From Anaerolineales bacterium UBA6055 (GTDB lineage Bacteria; Chloroflexota; Anaerolineae; Aggregatilineales; Phototrophicaceae): a stretch of 64,000 bases of DNA. Below, one piece after another: positions 8,814 to 17,079 of this stretch. The notes beneath the pieces were generated by a model that saw only the letters and a program-made list of their open reading frames with translations, ran no database searches and had not been told where the DNA came from. Where the stretch lies: the NCBI GenBank assembly GCA_002428985.1, contig DIYL01000047.1:124001-188000 (forward strand). The letters are read 5' to 3'. Within the stretch, counting starts at the first letter, position 1, and every line of letters starts with the position of its first letter. The translations under genes were made by a program, and so were the position numbers.

Positions 8814-9377
8814 TTAGGTTGCAAAATCTGTGTAATCATAACCCTCATCTTCAACATTATAATCAGGCGTAATTAGCCGATCAAATAATGTCAAGATCAC
8901 ATGACGAACGCCCGCACCTGTTCTTGCAGAGCATCCAATGACAGGTATTTGTCGGTCGATATTGAGGGCGACGCGAATTGCATCTAACTCCCATGCGTTG
9001 GCGCAGTCGCGTTTATTAGCGGCAATCACAAACGGGATGTCATCATCAACATTGTTAATCAGAGCTTTGTCGATCGAAAAACTGGCAGGACGGGTGCTAT
9101 CGACTAATGTCACAACCCCAACCGGATCCTCACGATCAAACAAAAACGTCCATGCGCTCAATGGACTTTCCTCAGACAACCCGTAGAGATATATAATATT
9201 GCCTGCATCGACACTTAATCGTCCATAATCCAGTGGTTTAAGCGTATCACTCGGATTTGGATCAGGCATCGTTTGCGGTGGGAGTTCACTCACACGTTTA
9301 ATAAATTCTGAAACGCCAGATTGTGAGCTTCCCAGCACCACGACGATATATTTACGAAAAGCAGGTTCAACTGCCAT
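8814..9377 (-). CDS. Small GTPase-like protein with degenerate P-loop
   Basis: 187 residues, colinear with the small Ras-like GTPases common in Chloroflexota and actinobacteria: a P-loop region, a YGRLSVDAGN strand in place of the usual DFGR segment, LVDSTRPASF, and the guanine-specifying NKRD at 121-124 followed by CSAR. The P-loop reads GSSQSGVS (16-23), where Val22 replaces the nucleotide-binding Lys, and the GTPGQ-type switch II motif is replaced by GLSEES. I read the codon as GTT directly. The protein may bind guanine nucleotide weakly or not hydrolyse it. It lies upstream of no partner; an FHA gene is on the same strand 240 bp away. Confidence 0.75.
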   Translation of the reverse strand: MAVEPAFRKYIVVVLGSSQSGVSEFIKRVSELPPQTMPDPNPSDTLKPLDYGRLSVDAGNIIYLYGLSEESPLSAWTFLFDREDPVGVVTLVDSTRPASFSIDKALINNVDDDIPFVIAANKRDCANAWELDAIRVALNIDRQIPVIGCSARTGAGVRHVILTLFDRLITPDYNVEDEGYDYTDFAT

Positions 9378-9617
9378 GATAAATTTGCCCTAAGTGTCCT
9401 TCGTATGCAATACATCTAATATATCGCAACTTATACTGTTTATTCCATAAGAATTAGACTTTTTGCATCGCAATATTAGGGCATTTTGTCTGAAAACCGA
9501 TGACAGAACAAACACAATTTGTGTAGTTTATTCAAGATGAGCAAAAGACAGCGTGAACTAAATCACTGATTATTAGGTTGTTTCGTAAGGCACGAAGATT
9601 CTGTGGATTATTCGATA

Positions 9618-10085
9618 TTAACCGCCGGGGACAATTTGGATGGGTAATCGTCCGATAATGAGCTCAGTACCACGCTCCATTGTCAGCGGTTGATGCGGTT
9701 CAAGTCGCTTTCCTCCGACAAACGTCCCATTGGTGCTACCTAGGTCGGTCACAACAATGTTCCCATCTTGATATTCCAATTGACAGTGAATGCGCGAGAC
9801 ACCTTTATCAACGGCACCAAAGTCTGTTAAATCGACTTGGTTACGCGACCGTTGTTTAGGGTCGAAGCGCCCCAACAAGACCTTTGGCGTTAGTTTAAAA
9901 TCTACAAATTCCTTCATACCCATAATAAACAACGCAATGCGTTCATTTTCGTTGGGCAGTTGCGCAAATTCATCTGTATCGTATTTCTTCTGAAAGAAAT
10001 CAAAATTGGTCGATAGAATGCGTGTTTTTTTCTTATCCCGAAAGCGGCGGGTTATGGGGTTATCGTTTTCATTATTTTCTGACAT
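9618..10085 (-). CDS. FHA domain protein
   Basis: 155 residues. About 65 residues of basic and mixed N-terminus (ITRRFRDKKKTRI...) lead to a forkhead-associated domain with the phosphothreonine-binding hallmarks: GRFD, SRIHCQL (the S-R-x-H motif) and TDLGSTNGTFVGG. FHA domains bind phosphothreonine, usually on partners or on a kinase; a Ser/Thr kinase is encoded at 11554. No membrane segment or second domain. It is transcribed with, but 240 bp from, the degenerate GTPase gene, so a functional pairing is possible but not shown. Confidence 0.85.
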   Translation of the reverse strand: MSENNENDNPITRRFRDKKKTRILSTNFDFFQKKYDTDEFAQLPNENERIALFIMGMKEFVDFKLTPKVLLGRFDPKQRSRNQVDLTDFGAVDKGVSRIHCQLEYQDGNIVVTDLGSTNGTFVGGKRLEPHQPLTMERGTELIIGRLPIQIVPGG

Positions 10086-10224
10086 TGAATTTTGCCCAAC
10101 TTACAAAACTGATTACAATTGACACGAACCCTATAAGGTTAACAATATTTTCTTACAAATAAAATTCCATTACGATATTTTTACCGTTTTATTATAGTTA
10201 ATATTTTTCGTAATATTGGGAAAT

Positions 10225-10399
10225 GCCGCCTAAATGTAATTACGCCGAACCAATGTCCGGCGTAACCATAGGAGGGAGACATGCGTTATTGCCGATGGAC
10301 AGGTAGGGAGAAACCCATCCACCATGCTAGATGCTATCCTAGACCACTACCGATACACAATCATCGAGACAACATACCATTACATTTGCATCTAGCGGC
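10225..10399 (+). ncRNA. Candidate structured RNA in the FHA-aldolase gap
   Basis: The 588-bp gap between divergent genes contains paired segments. GCCGC (10225-10229) and AAATGTAA near 10232-10239 pair with TTACATTT (10380-10387) and GCGGC (10395-10399), a closing stem enclosing about 140 nt. Inside, TTACGCCG (10240-10247) pairs with CGGCGTAA (10258-10265), and GGG-AGAAA-CCC forms a small hairpin near 10314. An alternative 9-bp pairing, GCTAGATGC (10326-10334) with GCATCTAGC (10388-10396), competes with the closing stem, as in a switch. A TATAGT hexamer at 10193-10198 could be its promoter. It fits no RNA family I can name. AGGAGGGAG before an ATG at 10281 opens a 54-codon ORF of odd, His/Arg-rich composition, which I doubt is coding. 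Nothing else is visible in the gap. Confidence 0.35.
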
Positions 10400-10674
10400 A
10401 CAACGTTCAAACTTTTTTGAAAGTTGTAAACGTTATGTTGATTAGATAATATAACATCTGCTGATCTTGGTCAAGGGGGTTGGAGTGGTTCTAATGTCGC
10501 ATTAGTAGTTTTCTTATAATCGCCAATAAGTTTAATAGCGTACTTTCACACTTATCGCCCAAAATGATATGCTTCGACCCACTAAAGGGCAAATTTTGTA
10601 GGTTGTAGATAGATATGTGTTGTGTGCAGTATAATCATGCCACTAATTATTCAGTGTAGAAAGCAAACTAAATT

Positions 10675-11442
10675 ATGCGTGAAAATCGAATACGAACATT
10701 ATGGGCAGAAGGTAAACCCGTCTTAAATGGGTGGTTGCATATTCCTAGCATGTGGTCTGCAGAAGTGATGGCGAACCAAGGCTGGGACAGTTTACTCGTC
10801 GATATGCAACACGGGTTGATGAGCATGGAAACTGCGATTCAAATGCTACAGGCAATTTCAACAACGGATACAGTGCCGTTGGTGCGGGTCAACTGGAATA
10901 CCCCCGGTGATATTATGCGCCTACTCGACGCGGGTGCGTACGGTGTGATTTGCCCTATGATTGATAACCGAGAACAATGCGAAGTGTTTGTAGGAGCGTG
11001 TCGTTATCCACCTATGGGATACCGTAGCCTCGGTCCAACCCGCGCGCGTGTTTATGCAGGTGCAGATTATGCTGAACACGCCAATGATACAATCGTCACC
11101 TTAGCGATGATCGAAACACAAGAAGCCTTCGATAATCGCGACGAAATTATGAGTGTGGAAGGGTTGGACGGTGTATTTGTCGGTATCGGTGATTTACGCT
11201 TGAGTATGACCGGAAAAGCTGGATTTGATTCGACCGACACAACTGTTACGGATGCACTCGATGCGATTCTCGCATCAGCACGCGAACACAATGTTAAAGC
11301 GGGTTTATTCACTGTTGATCCAGCGTATGCTGTTGAGATGCTTAGTCGCGGTTATGAGTTTGTGACAGTGATGACGGATTCGCTGTTGTTGGGGGGTGCG
11401 GCTAGCAATGTCATCAAGTCAGTACGTGATGGATTGGAATAA
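10675..11442 (+). CDS. HpcH/HpaI family aldolase
   Basis: 255 residues, normal for this class II pyruvate/oxaloacetate-type aldolase family. The metal and substrate residues are in place: His46 in VDMQHG, Arg71, Glu147 in IETQEA and Asp173 in GIGDLRLS. The motifs NGWLHIPS at the start and CRYPPMGYRSLGPTRA in the middle are typical. Such enzymes cleave or form 2-keto-3-deoxy or 4-hydroxy-2-oxo acids by a divalent-metal enolate mechanism; the substrate here cannot be inferred because no catabolic genes adjoin. It is divergent from the FHA gene with a long upstream region holding the candidate RNA. Confidence 0.85.
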   Translation: MRENRIRTLWAEGKPVLNGWLHIPSMWSAEVMANQGWDSLLVDMQHGLMSMETAIQMLQAISTTDTVPLVRVNWNTPGDIMRLLDAGAYGVICPMIDNREQCEVFVGACRYPPMGYRSLGPTRARVYAGADYAEHANDTIVTLAMIETQEAFDNRDEIMSVEGLDGVFVGIGDLRLSMTGKAGFDSTDTTVTDALDAILASAREHNVKAGLFTVDPAYAVEMLSRGYEFVTVMTDSLLLGGAASNVIKSVRDGLE

Positions 11443-11553
11443 ATCATTTTCAAACACAAAATGAGTGCTAGAAATTCAACTATCCGCTAGGATGATAGGA
11501 TAACGAATCGGGTCAACGTTTTGGTTGCCCTAACATAACACAGGGTGGTATAG

Positions 11554-13641
11554 ATGAATTATAAGCAACTAGCGGGTGTAGATTTAGATGAATATCGTTT
11601 AGTGCAACTCATTGGTAGTGGTGGCATGAGTGCTGTCTACAGGGCGCACCAAGCAGAATTAGCACGCGATGTCGCGGTGAAGGTGCTATCGTCTCAACTG
11701 GCATTGGATGATGCGTACCTAACACGGTTTAATCAAGAAGCCAGAATCGCAGCGTCATTGGAACATGCGCATATTGTGCCAGTGTATGATTTTGGCACAC
11801 ATAACCAGATGATGTATGTGGTTATGCGTCTGTTAACGGGTGGCACAGTCCTTGATAAAATGCAGGGACAACCGATGAACCCGCATGAAGTCACCACGAT
11901 TGTGACGGCGATTGCACAAGCTCTAGATTATGCGCATGGGCGCGGGATTGTCCATCGCGATGTCAAACCCGGTAACATCATGTTTGATGCACAGGGCACG
12001 GCATATCTCGTCGATTTTGGTATTGCGAAAGCCACCCAACAACAAGACCTCGGGTTAACTGCTCAAAATATGGTCTTAGGCACACCGCTGTATATGCCAC
12101 CTGAACAATGGCAAGGTCAAACACCTGTACCCGCAACCGATCAATATGCGCTAGCTGTCATTACTTATCAAATGTTGACAGGCGTTCCTGCATTTGTCGG
12201 GAGTTCGCCACAGAATATTATGTATCAACACCTTAACGATACCCCTGCACCCGCTAATCAGATCAATCCTGCTCTATCTTCAGCGGTGTCACTGGTACTC
12301 GCTAGGGCGATGGCAAAATCACCGACAGACCGTTACCCTGTGATTACGAACTTTGCCAATGCACTCAGTCAGGCGTTACAACAACCCGCGACCCCAAATA
12401 CTATACAATCTCAAGCACCAGAAACGGTTGTCCACCAACAAGTACCACAACAACAACCGCAACCAATCTATCAATCACCACCCGTCCAACAAGCTACAGC
12501 GCCACCTCAACAGCCACCCCAACGTGCCTCATCGAGTAATGCAACCTCGGTTATTGGTGGTGGCATGGTCGGATTGATTTTGCTGGTTGTATTGGTTATC
12601 GGTGCAGGTTTTGCATTCACACAATTCCAGAATCGCAATAACGACGAGAATGAAGCGAGTAGTGGTGTGGTTGCACCAACTGAAATCGCAGATACAGGTT
12701 CTACTGATGAAACAGGTATCGTGCTGACACCGCTTGTGCAGATTGATGTTGTCGGATTGTCTGACCTTAACTTGAGTCAACGATCAACATTGGTGAATGA
12801 GCCGACAATTCCGGTGCGTGATGCCGTTTTTAGCCCTGATGGTCAAGTGATTGTCTCGGCACATGGTGATGGTACAGTTCGTTTTTGGCGCGGTAGCACT
12901 GCAATCACCCGCGATGCTCATGCAGAAAGTGCCAGCGCGATTGACTTCACGCCTGATGGTCAGTTCGTGGCATCGAGTGGACGTGATAATGATGTGAAAA
13001 TCTGGCGTGTATCGGATGCTGAACTTGTTCAGACGCTCACTGGGCATTCTGCTGTAATTCGCGATTTAGAGTTTAGCCCCGATGGGTCACGGTTAGCGAC
13101 CGCCAGTGAAGACACAACGATTCGCATCTGGCGAGTGAGTGATTGGTCACTTGAGACAACCTTGAATAACCATACAGCAAGGGTGCTTGGTCTATCGTGG
13201 AATCACGATGGTACATTATTGGCATCGGGCGGTAATGAAACACAAGTCTATTTATGGGATATGACCGATTTACGTTTTAATCGCTTCCTCAGCGGGCATA
13301 CCGAGCAAGTACGTGATGTAGACTTTAGCTCTGATGGGAGCAAGCTAGTATCCAGCAGTACCGATAACACCCTCAAAATATGGGATTTGCAGACTAATCA
13401 AGTTCTGCATTCAATGGATGGGCATGGGCGTGATGTATGGACGGTCTTGTTTAGTCCTGATGGGCAGATGATTGCATCTGGCGGGCGTGATAATACCTTG
13501 CGCTTATGGGATGTTGAAACGGGGCAACAATTGGAGAACATCACCAGTCATCTCGGGTGGGTTCTTGGTGTGAGTTTTTCACCCGATGGATCGCAACTCA
13601 TGTCAGCAGGAGGAGACGGTACAATCCGTATCTGGGAATAA
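11554..13641 (+). CDS. Transmembrane Ser/Thr protein kinase with WD40 repeat sensor
   Basis: 695 residues. The cytoplasmic kinase domain (about 14-275) is complete: glycine loop GSGGMSAVY, Lys43 in VAVKVL, HRDVKPGN at 134-141, DFG at 154-156 and the PPEQW activation-segment end. A Gln/Pro-rich linker follows, then one transmembrane helix (about 333-355, GGGMVGLILLVVLVIGAGFAF). The outer part is a seven-bladed WD40-type propeller (about 405-695) with repeated FSPDG and W(R/D)-like blade ends. The layout suggests an outside ligand-binding propeller controlling an inside kinase. The nearby FHA protein could read its phosphothreonines. Ligand unknown. Confidence 0.9.
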   Translation: MNYKQLAGVDLDEYRLVQLIGSGGMSAVYRAHQAELARDVAVKVLSSQLALDDAYLTRFNQEARIAASLEHAHIVPVYDFGTHNQMMYVVMRLLTGGTVLDKMQGQPMNPHEVTTIVTAIAQALDYAHGRGIVHRDVKPGNIMFDAQGTAYLVDFGIAKATQQQDLGLTAQNMVLGTPLYMPPEQWQGQTPVPATDQYALAVITYQMLTGVPAFVGSSPQNIMYQHLNDTPAPANQINPALSSAVSLVLARAMAKSPTDRYPVITNFANALSQALQQPATPNTIQSQAPETVVHQQVPQQQPQPIYQSPPVQQATAPPQQPPQRASSSNATSVIGGGMVGLILLVVLVIGAGFAFTQFQNRNNDENEASSGVVAPTEIADTGSTDETGIVLTPLVQIDVVGLSDLNLSQRSTLVNEPTIPVRDAVFSPDGQVIVSAHGDGTVRFWRGSTAITRDAHAESASAIDFTPDGQFVASSGRDNDVKIWRVSDAELVQTLTGHSAVIRDLEFSPDGSRLATASEDTTIRIWRVSDWSLETTLNNHTARVLGLSWNHDGTLLASGGNETQVYLWDMTDLRFNRFLSGHTEQVRDVDFSSDGSKLVSSSTDNTLKIWDLQTNQVLHSMDGHGRDVWTVLFSPDGQMIASGGRDNTLRLWDVETGQQLENITSHLGWVLGVSFSPDGSQLMSAGGDGTIRIWE

Positions 13642-13659
13642 TGAACGGGTCGGGTGTAG

Positions 13660-13685
13660 CAGAGGCACAACGAGTCATGCCTCTG
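13660..13685. terminator. Hairpin between convergent genes
   Basis: CAGAGGCA pairs perfectly with TGCCTCTG (8 bp, 10-base loop) between the kinase gene and the convergent secreted-protein gene. No T tract follows. Confidence 0.4.
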
Positions 13686-13710
13686 TAAATCTCATTCATG
13701 ATATGTATTA

Positions 13711-15207
13711 CTAGGATGGTGGTGTATACGGGATAATTAAGTCTCGACTGGTAATGACATTACCCTCGCTATCGAGCAAACGGACACGGACTGTAAGCTC
13801 ACCAGCTTGCGATAAATCGAAATCAGTGGATGCCACCAAATTAACAAGCCCTGACCCACTAGATGCGATAAACGGATTATCACGGGGCAGTTCAGCATTA
13901 ATTAGCACATCGTTTGCGAGTACCTGCACAAATTCGAGGTTTGTTTCTGGTGGACGATTGATCACTGCCCATGTGATGCTAGCTTGTGTCGGTAATGCAT
14001 TGATCTCTGTATCGGGTTCTGTTGTAGCGAATACAGTAATTTGTGGGCTGTCACTATCTTCTTCAAAGCGAATAGTTGTACTCACCACACTTTGTGTCCC
14101 ATCAACAACAGCCGATAACGTACCGATACCGTATACTGCAATATTGGTTTCGTCAACAGCTTCAAACTCGCCTGCGAAAGTATAGGTACCTGAGATTTGG
14201 CTTGGTAGGATTTCAATAATTGCTTGCCCACCAGACCCAACCGCTTGATAACGTAAAATTTCGACGGCGTCGGCAGCAATCTCCCATGTGACGGTTGTTG
14301 TTTGTTCGACCAAGTTCACGACAGATCCAAATTGTGTAATCACATCGGATCCAGTTGCGATAGATTCCGGAGCTTCGGTTGTTGGCGCATCGACAGCTAC
14401 AGCCGTTGGCACTACCACAGGCGGGATGTCTGCCGGTAGCAAAATTTGGCGGATTGCAAGAATGCGATTATCTGACAAATCACGTAGGCGTACCTGTAAG
14501 TCGATCACCTCTTCATTATCACCAGCAGTCGCCAGACGAATCACACCGGATCCTGCTGATGCAATAAACGGATTATCACGCGGGAGTTCGACATTAATCT
14601 CTTCACCATTCTCAAGCACCTGTACAAATTCGAGGTTGCTGTTATCGGGGCGGTTAAGCAAGTCCCAAGCGACATTCACATCCAGCGGGACGCGTGTGAC
14701 CTCGGTAATGTCCGTTTCAAATTGAATAAATTCGGGTGCATCATCGGGTACAACAAATGCCAACTCGGACAAAATTGTATCCCACGGTGATCCAGTTTCC
14801 TCAATAAATGGATTAACGCCACTAACCGGAGTCAGCATCAAGTCATACGCAACACCTTGTACGACGGCTAACATCTCTATACTGTCCGCTTCGATGTCTG
14901 ATACAAGGGTGGGTGTGCCGTTTAAGCTGACTTTTGTATAGTCAAACGGTTCTGGACGGCTGGCATTCATAATCGTTGCTAAATTTGTTGGGAGTGCATC
15001 GTTTGTTTCTGATACGCGAACCGTCAAAACAGAGTCATCGCCGTCGAGTTGGATAGACATCGTATCAGGAGATGTGCTAGTAATTGTATAAGGGGATGGT
15101 AGTGAAATTTCGAGTTGTTCTAGCCTTACTGTAACATCTTGTGCAGTGACAGCGATGGCAAGTAAGACGAAACTCAACACTAAACTAAAACATCTAAGAT
15201 AGGACAT
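13711..15207 (-). CDS. Secreted protein with duplicated beta-sandwich-like domains
   Basis: 498 residues beginning with a signal peptide (LSFVLLAIAVTA). Two long segments are near-repeats: each contains NRP..NLEFVQVL, then (E)INVELPRDNPFIAS or INAELPRDNPFIAS, then SGSG and a VRLRDL/VRVRLLDS strand. They lie at about 185-260 and 415-490. A different region with an IEILPSQISGTYTF segment separates them. The repeats look like an Ig-like or beta-sandwich fold used on extracellular proteins, but no family can be named. No anchor at the C-terminus, so it is probably secreted or held by other proteins. Function unknown. Confidence 0.7.
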   Translation of the reverse strand: MSYLRCFSLVLSFVLLAIAVTAQDVTVRLEQLEISLPSPYTITSTSPDTMSIQLDGDDSVLTVRVSETNDALPTNLATIMNASRPEPFDYTKVSLNGTPTLVSDIEADSIEMLAVVQGVAYDLMLTPVSGVNPFIEETGSPWDTILSELAFVVPDDAPEFIQFETDITEVTRVPLDVNVAWDLLNRPDNSNLEFVQVLENGEEINVELPRDNPFIASAGSGVIRLATAGDNEEVIDLQVRLRDLSDNRILAIRQILLPADIPPVVVPTAVAVDAPTTEAPESIATGSDVITQFGSVVNLVEQTTTVTWEIAADAVEILRYQAVGSGGQAIIEILPSQISGTYTFAGEFEAVDETNIAVYGIGTLSAVVDGTQSVVSTTIRFEEDSDSPQITVFATTEPDTEINALPTQASITWAVINRPPETNLEFVQVLANDVLINAELPRDNPFIASSGSGLVNLVASTDFDLSQAGELTVRVRLLDSEGNVITSRDLIIPYTPPS

Positions 15208-15305
15208 AGTGTAATCTCCCTTGTTAGAATCATGCGCCTATCTTATGGGAAGTGAGGGCTTATGCCAATAGGTCTTATGTCACAAAGAGATGAATTGGTA
15301 TCTAA

Positions 15306-15332
15306 TACAAAAAGCCACCCGATTGGATGGCT
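15306..15332 (-). terminator. Rho-independent terminator of glnA
   Basis: On the minus strand AGCCATCC-AATC-GGGTGGCT (8 bp with one G-U) is followed by TTTTTG, 37 bases after the glnA stop. This is the clearest classical terminator in the window. Confidence 0.75.
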
Positions 15333-15368
15333 TCCTGTATATGGAGTATCTGTTTAGGGAACTTGATC

Positions 15369-16799
15369 TTAGATGCTGAAGTAGAGATCAAATTCATATG
15401 GGTGTGGACGCATTGCCACTTGGTCGTGATCGTTAACTTGCTTGTAGTCGATGTATGCATCGATGTATTCTTTACTGAATACGCCGCCTTCGAGCAAGAA
15501 TTCGTGATCAGCTTTAAGTGCTTCGAGTGCACCAGCGAGGTTACCCGGTACGAGTGGTGTTTCCATTTCGCCTTCGTAAAGATCAACAGTTGCAGGATCA
15601 CCTGGATCAATTTGGTTCTTGATACCGTCGATACCAGCCATCAACAATGCAGGCATTGCCAAGTATGGGTTTGCTGCTGGATCTGGGAAGCGTGTTTCAA
15701 CACGTTTTGCTTTTGGACTGTTGCTATACATTGGGATACGGATAGCTGCCGAACGGTTACGTGCAGAGTAGATCAAGTTTACAGGTGCTTCGTAACCAGG
15801 TACCAGACGGCGATAGCTGTTGGTGATCGGGTTGGTGAATGCCAAGAGTGCAGGTGCGTGTTTCAATACACCACCGATGTACCAGAGTGCCATTTGGCTT
15901 AGCCCTGCGTATTCATCGCCAGCGAAGAGTGGTTCGCCATCTTTCCAGAGGGATTGGTGAACGTGCATACCAGATCCATTATCCAAGAACAATGGTTTTG
16001 GCATAAAGGTTGCAAAGAAGCCGTTTGCTGCTGCAACATTTTTAACGATGTATTTGTACGAAATCATCTGGTCTGCCATTTTAAGCAGGGATGTGTATTT
16101 AAGATCGATTTCAGCTTGTCCTGCGCCACCTACTTCGTGGTGATGAACTTCAACATCCATACCAGCTGCGATCAATGTTTGTACCATTTCTGCACGGACG
16201 TCTTGTGTTTTGTCCAATGGCGCAAGTGGGAAGTAACCCATCTTGATGTTGTTCAAGTGACCCATTGATGGATCTTCAGAGTCGCTGTTCCAGAACCCTT
16301 CGAAGGAGTCAACTTTGTACATACTGCTGTTTGGTGTTGTTTTGTATTGTACATTGTCGAACATGAAGAATTCAGCTTCTGGTCCGAAGTATGCTGTGTC
16401 TGCGATATCAGATTCTGCGATATAAGCTTCAGCGCGTTTTGCAACACCACGTGGGTCGAGTGCATACGGTTCGCGGCTGATTGGATCGTGAATGTCGCAG
16501 TAGAATGACAATGTTTTGTAGCTATTGAATGGATCAATGGTTGCTGTGCTGAGGTCAGCCAATAGAATCATGTCAGATTCGTTAATCGCTTGGAAACCTT
16601 GGATACTGGAACCATCAAAACCGAAGCCATCTTCGAATGCGCCTTCGTCTACAGATTCGATTGGCATGCTGAAGTGTTGTGGCACACCACGAACATCGAC
16701 AAAGCGTGCGTCAAATTCAACAACTTCGTTTTCTTTTGCCCATGCAATTAATGCAGCGGGAGATTCTTTTGCGGAATCGGGGGGGACTAGACTCGTCAT
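15369..16799 (-). CDS. glnA: Type I glutamine synthetase
   Basis: 476 residues from the ATG at 16799 (AAAGGG lies about 10 bases ahead; an upstream in-frame ATG has no such site). Makes glutamine from glutamate, ammonia and ATP as a cytosolic dodecamer. Recognised by FARFVDVRGVPQHFSMP near the start (the Asp/Ser latch region), GFDGSSIQGF, the glutamate-binding NGSGMHVHQS, NRSAAIRIP, and KRVETRFPDPAANPYL. The region VDLYEGE corresponds to where some bacteria adenylylate a Tyr; whether this one is regulated so cannot be read here. Single gene with its own terminator; a TATAAT hexamer (minus strand, 16849-16854) may be its -10 box. Confidence 0.95.
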   Translation of the reverse strand: MTSLVPPDSAKESPAALIAWAKENEVVEFDARFVDVRGVPQHFSMPIESVDEGAFEDGFGFDGSSIQGFQAINESDMILLADLSTATIDPFNSYKTLSFYCDIHDPISREPYALDPRGVAKRAEAYIAESDIADTAYFGPEAEFFMFDNVQYKTTPNSSMYKVDSFEGFWNSDSEDPSMGHLNNIKMGYFPLAPLDKTQDVRAEMVQTLIAAGMDVEVHHHEVGGAGQAEIDLKYTSLLKMADQMISYKYIVKNVAAANGFFATFMPKPLFLDNGSGMHVHQSLWKDGEPLFAGDEYAGLSQMALWYIGGVLKHAPALLAFTNPITNSYRRLVPGYEAPVNLIYSARNRSAAIRIPMYSNSPKAKRVETRFPDPAANPYLAMPALLMAGIDGIKNQIDPGDPATVDLYEGEMETPLVPGNLAGALEALKADHEFLLEGGVFSKEYIDAYIDYKQVNDHDQVAMRPHPYEFDLYFSI

Positions 16800-17079
16800 A
16801 ATTATTATACCCTTTGGTAGAAACAACTAAAATTACGTAACGTTCCATATTATATTGGAGAGTTCTCACAACATCCCCGTAGAAATAGATGAATTTGCGT
16901 GGGTTTTTATGTTAAGAATAACCAAAAAACAATAGCTTCGGCTGGTAATTTTTAGCATTTGTCAAGTTTAACGGTTGTAAATCATTGTCGAACTATTATT
17001 AATTTAAAAAATGAACATTAGGCAGTATACAATGATATAATCAAACAAATGTAAATGTGTTCAGCATGGTCAATCATAC

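Noticed and set aside
10281..10445. 54-codon ORF with a strong AGGAGGGAG ribosome site
   Set aside because: The composition (many His, Arg and Cys) is unlike neighbours and it sits in a stretch with extensive base pairing, so an RNA reading is preferred; not fully excluded.
15327..15902. Plus-strand 191-codon frame across glnA
   Set aside because: Antisense to a strongly conserved gene; no homology features and no ribosome site.
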